Shown here piece by piece: positions 24,199 through 35,700 of a DNA stretch of 64,000 bases (its first letter is position 1; each line of letters opens with the position of its first letter). The translations under genes and the position numbers were made by a program. This DNA comes from Punica granatum (lineage: Eukaryota > Streptophyta > Magnoliopsida > Myrtales > Lythraceae). The DNA lies in assembly GCF_007655135.1 (NCBI RefSeq), contig NC_045130.1:682001-746000 (forward strand), given 5' to 3'. Below the pieces are notes generated by a model that worked only from the letters and a program-made list of their open reading frames with translations, searched no databases and was not told the origin of the DNA.

Positions 24199-24351
24199 GC
24201 CTGAATTACATTACACTGCGGGGTCTCTGTTTAGGTTTTTTTTTTTTTTTCGAGAAAGGAAATTTTATTGATTGATGGCTGTACGAAGAGACAGCAGTTA
24301 CCGATAGATGGTTGCCTGAATTACATTACACTGCGGGGACTCTGTTTAGGT
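24199..24351 (-). mobile_element. 5'-truncated LINE-type insertion with long target duplication
   Basis: A 38 bp direct repeat (24199-24236 and 24314-24351, one mismatch) flanks about 77 bp. Read on the minus strand the insert ends in a poly(A) run of about 15 bases (plus-strand T run at about 24232-24250), preceded by AATAAAATTTCC. A short 3' fragment with poly(A) between direct repeats is the hallmark of target-primed retrotransposition. The duplication is longer than usual for LINEs; a simple duplication plus poly(T) growth is the alternative. Confidence 0.55.
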
Positions 24352-24713
24352 AACCGTCGCCAAATTTATTTGTCTTTGTCGGGACTCTCTGCGTCCGTCT
24401 CCTTTCTTTCGGACAGCGCCACCATAGCCAGGACGCTTCGTAGAAAGCTCTGCCTTTCGCTTTCGCTCTCGCTCCCTCGCTGTCGCTGTGTCACTCACTC
24501 ACTGCCCCACTCCCCCTCACTCTCTCCTCAGAATAGAACTCCCCAGTCTCCTTCCTTTCACGCGCTGCCCGCTGCGTTACTCCTCTGTATAAACTCCCCA
24601 TTTGATGCCCACCTAGAAGAAAAGGAAGCAAGTCCTTTTTTTAACTGAATACCGTGGTGTTTGTCAAAATGTCTGCTCAAGAAATACTGCCCACCTGAAG
24701 TCTGAGCTAAGCT

Positions 24714-24982
24714 CGTGCCATTCAAGATGAATCTTTCTCGAGTCCAAATGCCCTTTGGTGCTTTCAGCTAGGAGAATTCTTCAGAAGTTCTCCTCTCTAC
24801 GTCACGGACACTTTTCTGGCATTTCGAGAAGAGGGCCTGCATGTGGTAGTAGTTGAGATAACTGGGCTGCCTCTGTTCGAGTCTGAGGTACCTCAATCAC
24901 TCCACAGCATTTATTCCGATTCCTATGCTTCCATCAAGCAGTCATGCATACACTACCTTTTTTCCCCCCACCTTGAACTATG
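24714..24982 (+). pseudogene. Possible gene fragment, unidentified (plant mobile-domain-like?)
   Basis: An open frame of about 88 codons without an ATG reads through phrases such as LGEFFRSSPLYVTDTFLAF and VEITGLPLF before a stop at about 24980. The phrasing recalls the plant mobile domain found in transposon-derived and PP7L-type proteins, but this is from memory and weak. It lies upstream of the TRM32-like start with no splice linkage that I can see, so it may be a domesticated-transposon scrap in a 5' leader. Confidence 0.3.
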
Positions 24983-25695
24983 AGTAATGATACCATATTT
25001 TCTTCGGAGTGAGCTCCGCATCTGGAAGCCCAATTGGGCCCTGAATCTGGGTCGGTCTAATGATACCATATTTAACCCGCCATTGGTCGAGATGTTTAAA
25101 TGAGCAGAGAGGAAAGAGGCATGATGAAATGTTTCGGGCTCAACTCTCCAGCCATGAGAAATCTCAGTACCCAGAAAGCAGAAGCTTGCAGGGTGATCAT
25201 TATGGATATCAGTTCTAGTTCTTTCTCCTCTTCTTTTGACGCCTGTCTTCTTTGCTGACAAGAGTCAAGATTGTGGGATGATCATGCCTACCGTTATTAA
25301 TTCTTACATATATATAAATATGCAGTTTGCAAAGATCTTCAATTTCCTGCAAGATGAATCTCATCAGACATTTTTCAGTTGAAATTTGGTAAAAGGAGAA
25401 CATTTTAATTGCTGTTGTTGTCGTTGTACGAAGTGGTGGAAATTTTTCTGCATCTAGCTTGACAGAAAAATCCTGCAGGTTCCTGGAAATGAATGCAGCA
25501 TTTAGTAATTGCCAGAGAAGAACTTAAAGGAACAATTAACGTAAGATGTGAATCCTGAGCCAGTCATACTGGCACCAGTTAATTGGGCAGAATAATTCAC
25601 CCTTTCAATTAATTCTGCATCTTCTTATTTTGTTACAGGTTTGCATGTTTTGAATGCTTGGGTAGAGAGATTTTGACTTGCTAATATTGTCTGCA

Positions 25696-28668
25696 ATGGC
25701 AAAAAGGTCCCCAAGAAGCCATGTCCGACGAGCAAAGGACCGGCTAGTATGTGTGTGGGGTCTAATAAGTATTTTGGATTTTCGCCATTTTACGTCTCCT
25801 CGGAGGATGCTCACTTACAGAAGGCAGAGAAGCAGAGAACCTGTTGGTAATAATGCTTTTCTACTGTTCTCAACTGAAGCATTTTTCTAGAACACAACAT
25901 ATTTGGTGCACGGTTTCATTTTGTTTTTACAGTATCATAAGTCAAAGAACGTCAAATTCCCCCCCCCCCCCCCCCCCCCCCCTTTACTAGTTACTAAACT
26001 ACCCTCCTGCTGTGTTATAGCTTTCCCAAAGCAACTTGACTATAAAGATAGTGAACATTCAATTTCTGAACTTCCTTTCCGCCGTGCAGGTTCAGGCAAA
26101 TTGGCGTACAAGATTGAAGATTCATCTGTGGTTGATGAGAATCTCGGTGGAATTCGGGTTAGTCCAGTCATTTTCTTTCTCTGAGAATCCTTTAACATGG
26201 TAGTCTCCAAGAAAGGATGAATTTTCAATAATCTTGGTCATAGGCTGTTGTACGATCCTTCACTTCCCCTCCTACTATGTTAATTTATTCACATCAATGT
26301 GCATGTATTTCAGGTTGATCGGGAGGCAACAACTTGTGTCAAGACACTTATAGAAAAAGAAATAGTGAAAGAGCCTAGGCATTCTGATTCAAGATGGGAA
26401 GGTCACCTAAAGAAGAAAAATGGTAAAAGGGGTAAGACGGGGTTCAAGCAAAGCCAATTTCTGAATAACGGGGACCTGGAAGACGGGAAAAACTGGGAGT
26501 CCAAGTGCCCGTGTCAGCAAATTACGGAGCAGCATTTGGAAAACATTATCACTGAGAAGGATATAATTAAAGAATTTTGTGACCAAGATTATCCTCATCA
26601 TCACGAGGAAAGACTTCATGAAGCAGTTAAGCAGGTTTTAAGTCAACAGCTTTTTTGTGGGATTCACAAAGAACTAGTAAATGTCCTTCAGTCTTCACAG
26701 GGTTCTCATTTTACGAGAGACAAACTGTCCAACGCACTTGCAGAATCCGACTTGTCCAGAGATGGCAAGTATAAGCAACTTAACTTTTTTGGGAAGGAAG
26801 CCGGGTTTCGAGGGATAAGGTCATCAGATGGAGATGAGCACTCTCAAGTGCCTAATACAATCGTCCTTTTGAACCCCAAGTTGATAAATCCCGAAACAGC
26901 TCCATTGCAAAATACTGGTGATAAAGGGCGCAGTGAAAGGATAATTACATGGTCCTTTCTCTCTAGCATCAGGAAAAGGCTGAAAAGTGCTATTTCTTCA
27001 ACTAAAGACCGTTTCTATATGGAAAAGGTGCCTCAAGTCAAAGCAGGAGAGGAGAACCATAAGATGGGTGATAATTCCGATCTAAGGGTGTCAAAGATCT
27101 ATATTGAGGCCAAGAAATATCTGTCTGAGATTCCTAGCGATTGCGATCAAGGTTCAGAAATTTTGACTTCTGAGTTCAGTGATAAACTTGGCAGAATACT
27201 TTCACTTCCTGTGTTTAGCTGTTCTCCTATAGGAAGTCCGAAAAGAGATAACTCTCTAACTGTTTTTCCAAAGGGTGAATGTCCAAGAGATATAGGAAAC
27301 AATGTAGACAGTAGTACAGTAGTTCCTGGAGAACAAGTTATAGAGTCGAGCATTTGTGGAACAGTAGGGGAAGAGACTGCAGTTGTCACTGTAGATCATA
27401 CAGGCTTAGAAGGTAGTCCTCTCTTGATTTCAATTTTTTATTACTTATTTGTCGCTCGGGCTCTTTGATATCAAGTACGACATAGAAATATTAGCATATG
27501 CTTCTTGAAATGCAGACAATTGTAGTCATTAATATGCTCACTCTGCAGAAAACACAGGAGAATCTGATGAGTTCTCTCCTGAAAACTGCACCACTGGACA
27601 TTTATGTGAAGCATCAGATGACAATGACTGCGGCCAACTCATGCGAAAGGTAGTGCTGATTGATATTATAGTCTGTATGCTAACATTCGATCAGTTTTGT
27701 CACTTCCACTTTGTTCAGCCTGTTCGGTGAATTTTATAATATGTACAGCATTGTGATCTGTTGCTAATCTCATATTATAGCCTCAACTACTGATCCTGCT
27801 TCATTATAATCTTGTCTTTGCAGAATCTTAATGATGAGAATGCACCCGTGGTTTCTCCATTTACGTCTCTGCCAAGTGCTTTTTTCATGGAGAAAGCAGA
27901 GCAGCCCAGTCCAGTATCTGTTCTCGAGCCATTATTTACAGAGGACCAGTATAGCCCCACAAGGACCAAAATCCAATCTCGTATGCATCCTCGCCTTTAA
28001 ATCCACGAACTTCAGTTACATTTATATCCAATTGCAGTTGAATTCAATCTGTCGTATGTAACATTACAGGAGGACATCCAATTCAGCTTCTACAAATTGA
28101 GTTTGACGAAAGAGTCGACCCGTCCACCACTCAAAACATCTATACAGAAACCTTAGATATTGACTGCGTCAAAGCAGTACTTCACGCCTGCAAAATAAAT
28201 TGGGATGAGCTGTACTTGAAGTCTCTATCATCGGACCAATTACTCCCGTTGACGGTGCTTCGAGACACAGATTTCTTCGGGGGCTTTCCTTTTCATGGCG
28301 AGAAGATTCTCCTTGACTGCATCAATGAGGTTCTCTTGGAGTTCTGCAAGCACTACTCTGTGCTTCCCTGCTATTGTTTCTCCAACAAGATAAATGCCAC
28401 TCATAAAGTGTGCGAACGTGTCCACTGGCATCTCCTTCAACCCCCTATGCCTCGTACACTCGAACAGATCGTTGGGAAAGACTTATCAGGGATGGAAGCC
28501 TGGATGGACCTGCGTTTGGAGGCGGAAAACCTCGGTGTTGTAATGGGTGAAATTATTCTCGAAGAATTGATTCAGGACACAATTATGGATTGTGTGAATG
28601 AGGCCTTAGAGAGCGAGCAGTTGCCCATCTTTTTTCTGTTGGGCAGACGGAGAACTAGGCAGCATTAG
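25696..28668 (+). CDS. TRM32: TRM32-like protein (TON1 recruiting motif family, DUF4378)
   Basis: Six coding exons: 25696-25846, 26090-26157, 26314-27412, 27549-27649, 27824-27980, 28070-28668, all with GT-AG borders and matching phases, giving 724 residues. The N-terminus (MAKRSPRSHVRRAKDR, then CVWGLISILDFR) is the signature start of TRM32/33-type proteins. A TIVLLNP segment at about 255-261 matches the conserved IVxLxP motif of the family, and IYIEAKKYLSEIP at about 340 matches the LSEM-type motif. The C-terminal DUF4378 fills about residues 550-713. Family knowledge: TRM proteins recruit TON1 and PP2A regulators to cortical microtubules and shape cell division plane and elongation; the specific role of TRM32 members is little known. 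The first coding exon begins downstream of a CT-rich leader (24390-24540) and likely 5' UTR introns. Intron 1 contains a run of 24 C. Gene identity is fairly sure, function inferred. Confidence 0.85.
25959..25982 (+). repeat. Poly(C) run of 24 in TRM32-like intron 1
   Basis: Twenty-four consecutive C bases within intron 1, about 105 bp upstream of the exon 2 acceptor. Such a run is rare in plant DNA and its length is prone to sequencing or replication slippage. Confidence 0.9.
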
Positions 28669-28900
28669 CCTGTAAATATGACAGGGGCCTGCTTTTCTAC
28701 CAAATAGTTCAGCCTTTTTTGGTCAGTTAACTACCTTGGTGGATTTCCTTCTGCACAGACAGAAGTGCGAGGTGATTATATGTCAACTGGAGCGTCAGCC
28801 TGTCCATAGCTTATCCTCTCTCTCTCGCTCTCTTTTCCATTTTAGTTTCTTCACCTGTACCTTGTATTGCATAATGTTGATACTGCGACAATTACTGTTG

Positions 28901-28966
28901 AAGATGTAAATATGCTTTGAATAATCCAAGTTTCAACAGAAGATGTAAATATGCTTTGAATAATCG
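28901..28966 (+). repeat. Tandem duplication in the 3' region of the TRM32-like gene
   Basis: GAAGATGTAAATATGCTTTG plus AATAATC occurs at about 28900-28926 and 28939-28965, spaced 39 bp apart. It lies about 235 bp after the stop codon, within the likely 3' UTR or polyadenylation region. Confidence 0.8.
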
Positions 28967-29302
28967 TCAGATTTCCATTTTATGATATCACAGAGGCAGA
29001 AACTACAAGCTACTTCTGATACAAAAACCTGTGTTATGAATCAGAAACTCGGGGTGGTTCAATGATCATGAATTTTGAAGAGAAACAGCGGGCGATTTGC
29101 TTGCCAATGGAAGATCATGAGATACCATTTGAAGTCATCAGTTATCACAATCACCTCTCCCAGTGAACACCGATAGGGCCACGCCCAAACTATTGCACCA
29201 AACCATGAATGTTGAGTTGGAACTTACAATTGCAGAGCTAGATAAAATGAGATCTAAAGATCACTCCTGAACGCTAACCTAGTACCTTTTTACAGCAGGG
29301 TA

Positions 29303-30379
29303 TCACTTCCTTTTCTTTTGAGCAGGTGAAGAACCTCCTGGAGGAGGAGCCACTCTCTTCTTCACAAAGACGCTAGTCCTGCTCTCTAGATCATCCTCAC
29401 TATCACCATCATTGACTGTGTTGCTAGCAACAATGGAAGATTCCTCATTCTCTTTGGCAGCTTTTCTCTTCCCGGCCTGCAAGTTGGAGAATAATTTCCT
29501 TGCAATTGGGTCACTGAACCTTCCTGGTTTGGTCTGACGTGAAACTTTTGCACCTAATCCGAGCCTGCATAAAGAAATCAAGGAGAAGTTCTTGCAAAAG
29601 TTCTCACTCTGAATGCAACAATCGTACAGGCAGAAGAGGAATAAAATTTGACCTCAAAGGTCGACTCTCAGTTTCTGCCTCCACTGGCTCATCATCTGCA
29701 GCTTTACTCATGTTATTAACCCATTGCTCAGCCTGCAAACCACCATTTTTGGCATTCATGGAATGGTTTTGACTAACTTGCCACTAGTGGTAGCAGCAAA
29801 ACATAAATTGCTGGAAAAATCTGCTTGAAGGAATTAGCAGAGAGAAGACTTCAAGTGGAGCAAAAGGGCAAAGAATCAAAATAACATTAATAGGTGTAGG
29901 CTCATACTTCGTATATTCTATTTGATCCGAAAGTCAAGAATGGCAGTTGAGCTATAGCAATTAAACTCAAACAATAGGCTTTTGGCATCACGGCGATAGT
30001 GATAGCAGACAAGAAGGGGGCGTCCGCTTAATAAATAAGACAAGGCGATTGATAGAGCATGAAGTCAAGTGCAAGAGTTGAAGTGCGTTCAATAGCTGCC
30101 TATAAGCCTAAGAGTGGAACAATAACAGCCCCCAACACTCAACAAATTTACAAACAACTAAGGTCATATGGATCTGCTATTGGTAAGGGTCTTTTCCATT
30201 ACTGCAGAAAACAAACTGCCCGCATATTTATGTCAATAGGGCAGAATATTAATGAACTTTCCCTATACATCAGAAGCAATTTACAGACCATAGAGCAAAT
30301 AATGTATTACCAATCTAAATGCCTTGTCAGATGTCACAATTTGAGGAGGCCCAGATTTCTTTGCTGTCTCTGCAGTCAT
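29303..30379 (-). CDS. Small basic protein of unknown function, 136 aa
   Basis: Three coding exons on the minus strand: 30311-30379, 29653-29732 and 29303-29564. Splice sites are canonical and phases continuous, giving 136 residues. The start ATG at 30377-30379 was chosen because the same exon begins just upstream after an acceptor and no in-frame upstream ATG is seen; a 5' UTR intron links to a leader near 30850-31130. The protein has a conserved-looking core (TSDKAFRLAEQWVNNM, later RLGLGAKVSRQ and DPIARKLFSNLQAGKRKAAK), an acidic patch and a lysine-rich tail ending QKKRK that could be a nuclear signal. I do not recognise the family; single-copy plant proteins of this size are known, but I cannot name one. 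It is head-to-head with MED12. Confidence 0.7.
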
Positions 30380-31079
30380 CGCGTGTCCCTCACCAGCCTA
30401 TATAAGTGACAGCATGAAACAAGATCAAGTCACACTACCACAAGTGTAAATACGAACGATCCATTTGTCCAACTCGCAGTCTGCTTTAGTAGAATACTAG
30501 CCAGTCAAAAATTATATCTTTTTCACATTCCCGTGTGCCAAGGGGAAGCAGAAAACCAAACAATCGAGTCATAATACAGTCTTGTATGCACTAAACATCA
30601 GTGGCAAACTATAAACTTGAAAAAGGCGCTCTGAAGAAAAGCTTTCCATTTAGAATAAGACATCGAAGAAATCCACGTTCCCTCTGAGAGACACTGTCGG
30701 TCAGAAGGACATCTAATAGTTCCTTCTATACTACAGGTTTACTGCTTAATCGGCAGTACGGTACCTTGATTCTTTCAGGAATTTCATCAAACAGATGGCG
30801 CGAAGCGCACCGGAGAAACCCAATTACACAATGAAGGCAATCGATTAACTCGGGGAGTAGCTTTCCAGGTCTGAGAAAACAGAAACTAACCGGAGAAAGC
30901 TCGGGAGTTTATCAATTATTGAAGAATGGATCCAACCGCTCCTCTTGTCCTGAAGCTCAGCGTCCCTAGTTCAGCTCCATTCCCACCGAAATTCTTCCCT
31001 CAGCGAGAGGAAACACCGCCACCCTCTGAAACTGGTATTGGAAAAGGACTTCCTTTCCGAGGGCTTCTGAGCTAACAGC

Positions 31080-31620
31080 CGCAGCTGAATCAGTGAACAA
31101 GACGATGAAAGCTTTCTCCTTTCTTACCTCTTTTGCTATGAATCAAAAGTGGAAAGAAGAAGATCTAATGAGATATTCCAGGTTTAATTTTGGTGCTCAC
31201 ATCCACTTCGAAATCCCAACCTTACCCCTATCGGTTTGACCCGTAGTCTCGGCCCTTGGGATCGCAACGTAGGGGCAATATCGTAAAAGGACAAGAATCC
31301 TAGCCCGACAGGCTTTAACATTGTTCATGTATCCTACGGGAGCGGGCTTTCCCATTTGACGGTTTTGACCCTGCCCGTTGTTCTCCGAACTGCGAGTGGC
31401 GGGCCCGACGTCCGTGGCAAAGCAGGGACAAGACAGGAATTCCGCACCAGATATACGCACCATAATAAATATAAAATATTTTCGTTAGATCAACCCCTTC
31501 TACTTCTCTCTCTCCCCCTACCTTTATTCGAGCAAAAGCAAAGAAATGCAGAGGCATCATCGACCTCGTCACCAATTGATTATCAGAGCAGAAGCTTAAA
31601 TCTCAAATGCCCCTCAAATC
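31080..31620. promoter_or_regulatory. Probable bidirectional promoter between small gene and MED12
   Basis: The leader of the minus-strand gene ends near 31130 and the MED12 leader seems to begin near 31480-31620, leaving about 400 bp between divergent genes. The segment is moderately GC-rich with CGGGC-type phrases. A CT-rich tract follows at 31490-31700, common in plant 5' leaders. No clear TATA box is seen. Extent of each transcript is inferred. Confidence 0.45.
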
Positions 31621-31859
31621 CCTAGACTGCTCTTCCTCTTCTTCTTCTTGAACATCGTCGTCGTGTTGTTCTTCTTCCTCCATCTCTTTGTCCTTGTATT
31701 TTCATCAAATCCCGAATCTCCACGGAGCCGAGCTACTATTCTGCCGTTTTTATAACTAAAAAATTTGTTCTTTTTTTTTTTTTCTTACCGGAACTTCCAT
31801 CGAAACCCTAGCTCCCCCTCCCCGCTCGAAACCTGATACGTCGATTCACTGACTTGCAA

Positions 31860-32736
31860 GTCAGCACTAGCCCACAAACCCTAGTTCCCTTTTGCCCCAG
31901 GATTATGGTGATTCAGCGGGCAGATTTGGTGACTCGACGTGGTGATGCTACATGTAAGTTAATTGGCACGCACTTGCTGTTTATTGAATGCAGCTGCTTT
32001 ATTGATTGGCCATTGCAAGTCGAGGCTTCTTCTTCTTTGATTCGGTTGACTTTCTGCTGCTGTCTTGTCTTGGTTCGTTCTTGGTGTTTGAACTACTTTT
32101 AGATACTTTGGAGGTTGACGTTCAAAATCTGAGCTGAACTTTGGTTCGTGTATTTGACCTCATAGATCATGTTGACTTGATTAATCATGGAAATTTCTGC
32201 AGTTTGAAGTCATTCTTATAGTCTTTTCATTGTGGATATGGCAAACTAAAAGTGTGTTGAATATTTAATTACGTGTCTCAACTTTGTTGGATTCGTTCTG
32301 TTCATTGTAATGTCCTACTCTTTTTTCCTAAAAGCTCGAGATGTTTGGTGCTGAAAGTTCGTCATCTGTTGATGTAATAATGACTGTAAATTCTTTTGGG
32401 TCGACCACTATTGATTGAAAACAGGTTATGATATATGATTGAATCACTCAAGTTCATGTTGCCCTAGTTTGGGAATTACTGGGGCCTTCTAAGTATCTTT
32501 TGGAGCAATATTATTAGTGTACTCGTTTTGGCTCCACGTGCTTGAAACGTTGATGATGCCGAGCATTATATGTAGAGATTAAGATTTAAGTTGGTAGTTT
32601 GATGTCTTCCATGCTCGTTGTATGCTTTTGCTTTTGCTTAGATTAACTTGGTGAGAGTGACTTGTGAATGCAGTTTAGCTATTTCACGCTGTGGTAGTCA
32701 ATGCTGGGGCCAGTATGCTGGTGATAGTTAGGAGAG
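31860..32736 (+). promoter_or_regulatory. MED12 5' leader with intron and upstream ORFs
   Basis: The leader appears spliced: donor after 31950 (ACAT|GTAAGTT) and acceptor before 32674 (TGCAG|TTTAGC), an intron of 723 bp. In the spliced leader an upstream ATG at 31904 opens 24 codons and closes at a TAG in the next exon. Two more short upstream ORFs start at about 32701 and 32715 before the main ATG at 32737. This arrangement could lower translation of MED12 (inference). Confidence 0.5.
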
Positions 32737-35700
32737 ATGCAAAGATATCATGCTGCCAACTGCTCTAGTGCAGTAAATAATAGTGCAATTGGTCTGACGT
32801 CAGCTAGGGAATCTGCGCGTGCTGAATCGCCTGCATTGCCTTCTAGCTTCCCTCTTAACTCCAGGTAAACCTTTTTTTGAAGTAATCTCTGAGTGCATGT
32901 GTGCTTTTGCTAAGCAAGACAGCTAGACAGGCATATTGCTAGGGTGAATAATATTATAGAAATGTGGATTCTATTCAATAATTCGTCATGCAGTAATCTA
33001 GTGACAAAATCGTAACTATGGTTACTCACATGCATGTAGATTGCCATTTCAATTGCCATGAGCATAGTACTAGTTATGAAATCACTTGGAATCAAAATCC
33101 TTTATGACTTAACTTGGTAGTGGTTTCCACATAGTATTGGTGATAAAGCTTTCCCCTTTGAATTGATGAGTGATCTTGATCAAGCAGACGGCCAGCTCAG
33201 CTAGCACCATACAAGTTGAAGTGCGAAAAAGAACCTTTGAATTCCCGGTAAATTTTTTATATGAAAGATTTTTGTGGTTTTAATTCATCAAGCTAAAATG
33301 ATATGAAGTCTAATGTGGGCTTTTTATCTATAAATAAATTGGTTTGGTCTCTTTTATAAAAGTTTTTTCTAATGTTATACCTGATAACAGTGATTTTTTA
33401 TTTTTTGGTTATGTGTTTGCTTGTTCATCTGACCATGTTCCCTGTTTTCTTTTGCCGATTTTCAATGGATTGTGAATCTTCTTTCAGACTCGGGCCTCCA
33501 GATTACCATCCGCAGACACCTGATTGCCCCGAGGAGACCTTAACCAGAGAATATGTTCAGTCTGGTTACAAGGAGATGGTTGAAGGGCTTGAGGTATAGC
33601 TGTGTTCCATGTTTGTGTGTGTATATATATTCTTTTCTATCAGCTGGACCCTTGTTTTACCAGATATAACCTTTCTTCACTGCACATTTTATTGCTAGAG
33701 TCATGCCATATATGTTGCCACCTTTATTCATGCGAATTGGTTTCTTTGTGTTAGGAAGCTCGAGAGATTTTGTTGACTCAAGTTCAGACCTTTACAAAGC
33801 CTGTTGTACTCAAATGCAAGGAGGTAAATTTCCTTGTCTAACCTCTCTTTGTTTATTTTTCTTGATAGTTCTTTGTTCCCTCATTATTTGATGCTAATCA
33901 GATCAATCTTTCATCACGCGATGCAAACATCTGTTCTGTGTTTCAGGCAATAAGAAAAAGACTTAGAGCGATCAATGAGTCTAGAGCTAAGAAGCGCAAG
34001 GTGATATGTCTGCTTGTTTGTGTTTGATTTTTCTCATCTTCCTCTAGCAAATCACAGAATTTGGTTCCTGACTACTCTGAATTGATTGGAATAGTTTATG
34101 ACTATGTACTATCTTTAAAGAAAATTTGACCTCCTTATATTGATGTCAGGCTGGTCAAGTTTATGGTGTGCCTCTATCTGGTACCTTGTTGAGCAAAGCT
34201 GCTGCCTTTCCTGAACAAAGACCATGTACTGAAGACTTCAGGAGAAGATGGATTGAGGTATGCTTTATTAAACGATCCAGAGTCATAGGATGGTATACTG
34301 CAAAAGAAATGTATTCTCATCATTTCTTTGCTGGATATTTTTAAAAATTTTATTTTTAAACGGGTGGGGAAGTATGTAATTTTTTTGCATTAATTTACCC
34401 ATAGAGAAGAAAGACTTAAGTAGAGCAACTTATTTTATGAAATAATGGGGACGAGAAAAGGTTTTCTTTTGTTTCTATTGTCTGATGTAAAGCAGAATTG
34501 AGATCCGGTTCTATGCTAGTTTGTAGGAGTAAACTCTGTTGGATGTGTTGGTCTCTTACGGCGGTGAAAGTGATCAGATATTTGATATCTGTTTGTTTTC
34601 CATGCAGGGTTTGTCACAACCTCATAAAAGATTGCGTTCTTTGGCAGACCATGTTCCTCATGGTTATAGAAGAAAGTCTCTTTTTGAAATTCTTATTAAG
34701 AATAATGTGCCATTGCTGAGAGCAACGTGGTTCATTAAAGTTTCTTATCTTAACCAGGTATAAGCATTTTTTCTGGTGGTACTGCATTGTCTACCACAAT
34801 CTTTGTCTACAGATTACTGAAGGATATCTTCTTGTTATGCAGATCCGACCGGGCTCTTCTGGAACTCCTGACAAGAGTCAGTTGTCCCGTACTGAGCTGT
34901 GGACAAAGGATGTCATTGATTATCTGCAGTACTTATTGGATGAATTCATCAAAAATAATTCCCATTCTAACCCCCAGCTCAGAGATCGATCACCGCAAGT
35001 GATTTATTCAGGGTCAACCCTACAAAAGGGAGAACCAGCATCATCTACTTTGGATGGTGAGGAGCCTTCCCTCCATTTCAAATGGTGTTATGTGGTGCGT
35101 CTATTGCAGTGGCACCATGCTGAAGGGTTGCTTCTTCCTTCACCCATCATTGAGTGGGTCCTTAATCAGCTCCAGGCATGTTGTGTTCTGCTTGCTTTTT
35201 TTCTACAATGGATTATGCTGTACTAAGTTATCCTGAGGTTAAATGTCTGCCTTTGTGCCTTTGCAGGATAAGGAAATATTTGAGATTTTGCAGCTGCTAC
35301 TGCCCATCATATATGGTGTCATTGAAGCCGTTGTTCTATCTCAAAGTTACGTGCAGATTCTTGTTGGAGTGGCTCTGCGTTACATTCGTGAACCTTCTCC
35401 TGGGGGGTCTTATCTAGCTGATAATTCTCGCAGGGCGTATACATGTTCTGCTGTAGTTGAGATGCTGCGGTATATGATGCTGGCTGTACCTGACACGTTC
35501 GTTTCTTTGGATTGCTTTCCTTTACCTTCATGTGTTGTCTCTCATGCAACCAATGATGGTGGATTTGTTGCAAAGGCATCTGAAGATGTAGGAAAGATGG
35601 AAATAAGTTCAGCAGAAATTGCTTGTATGTTCAAGAGGAAGAGGTTTGACGCCCTGTATCAGTCAAAGTCATTTCATCGCCTTGTATCATGCATTCGGAA

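Noticed and set aside
30925..31074. Plus-strand frame beginning MDPTAPLVLKLSV near 30925
   Set aside because: About 49 codons, lies in the leader of the minus-strand gene, no splice partner or recognised family; likely chance.
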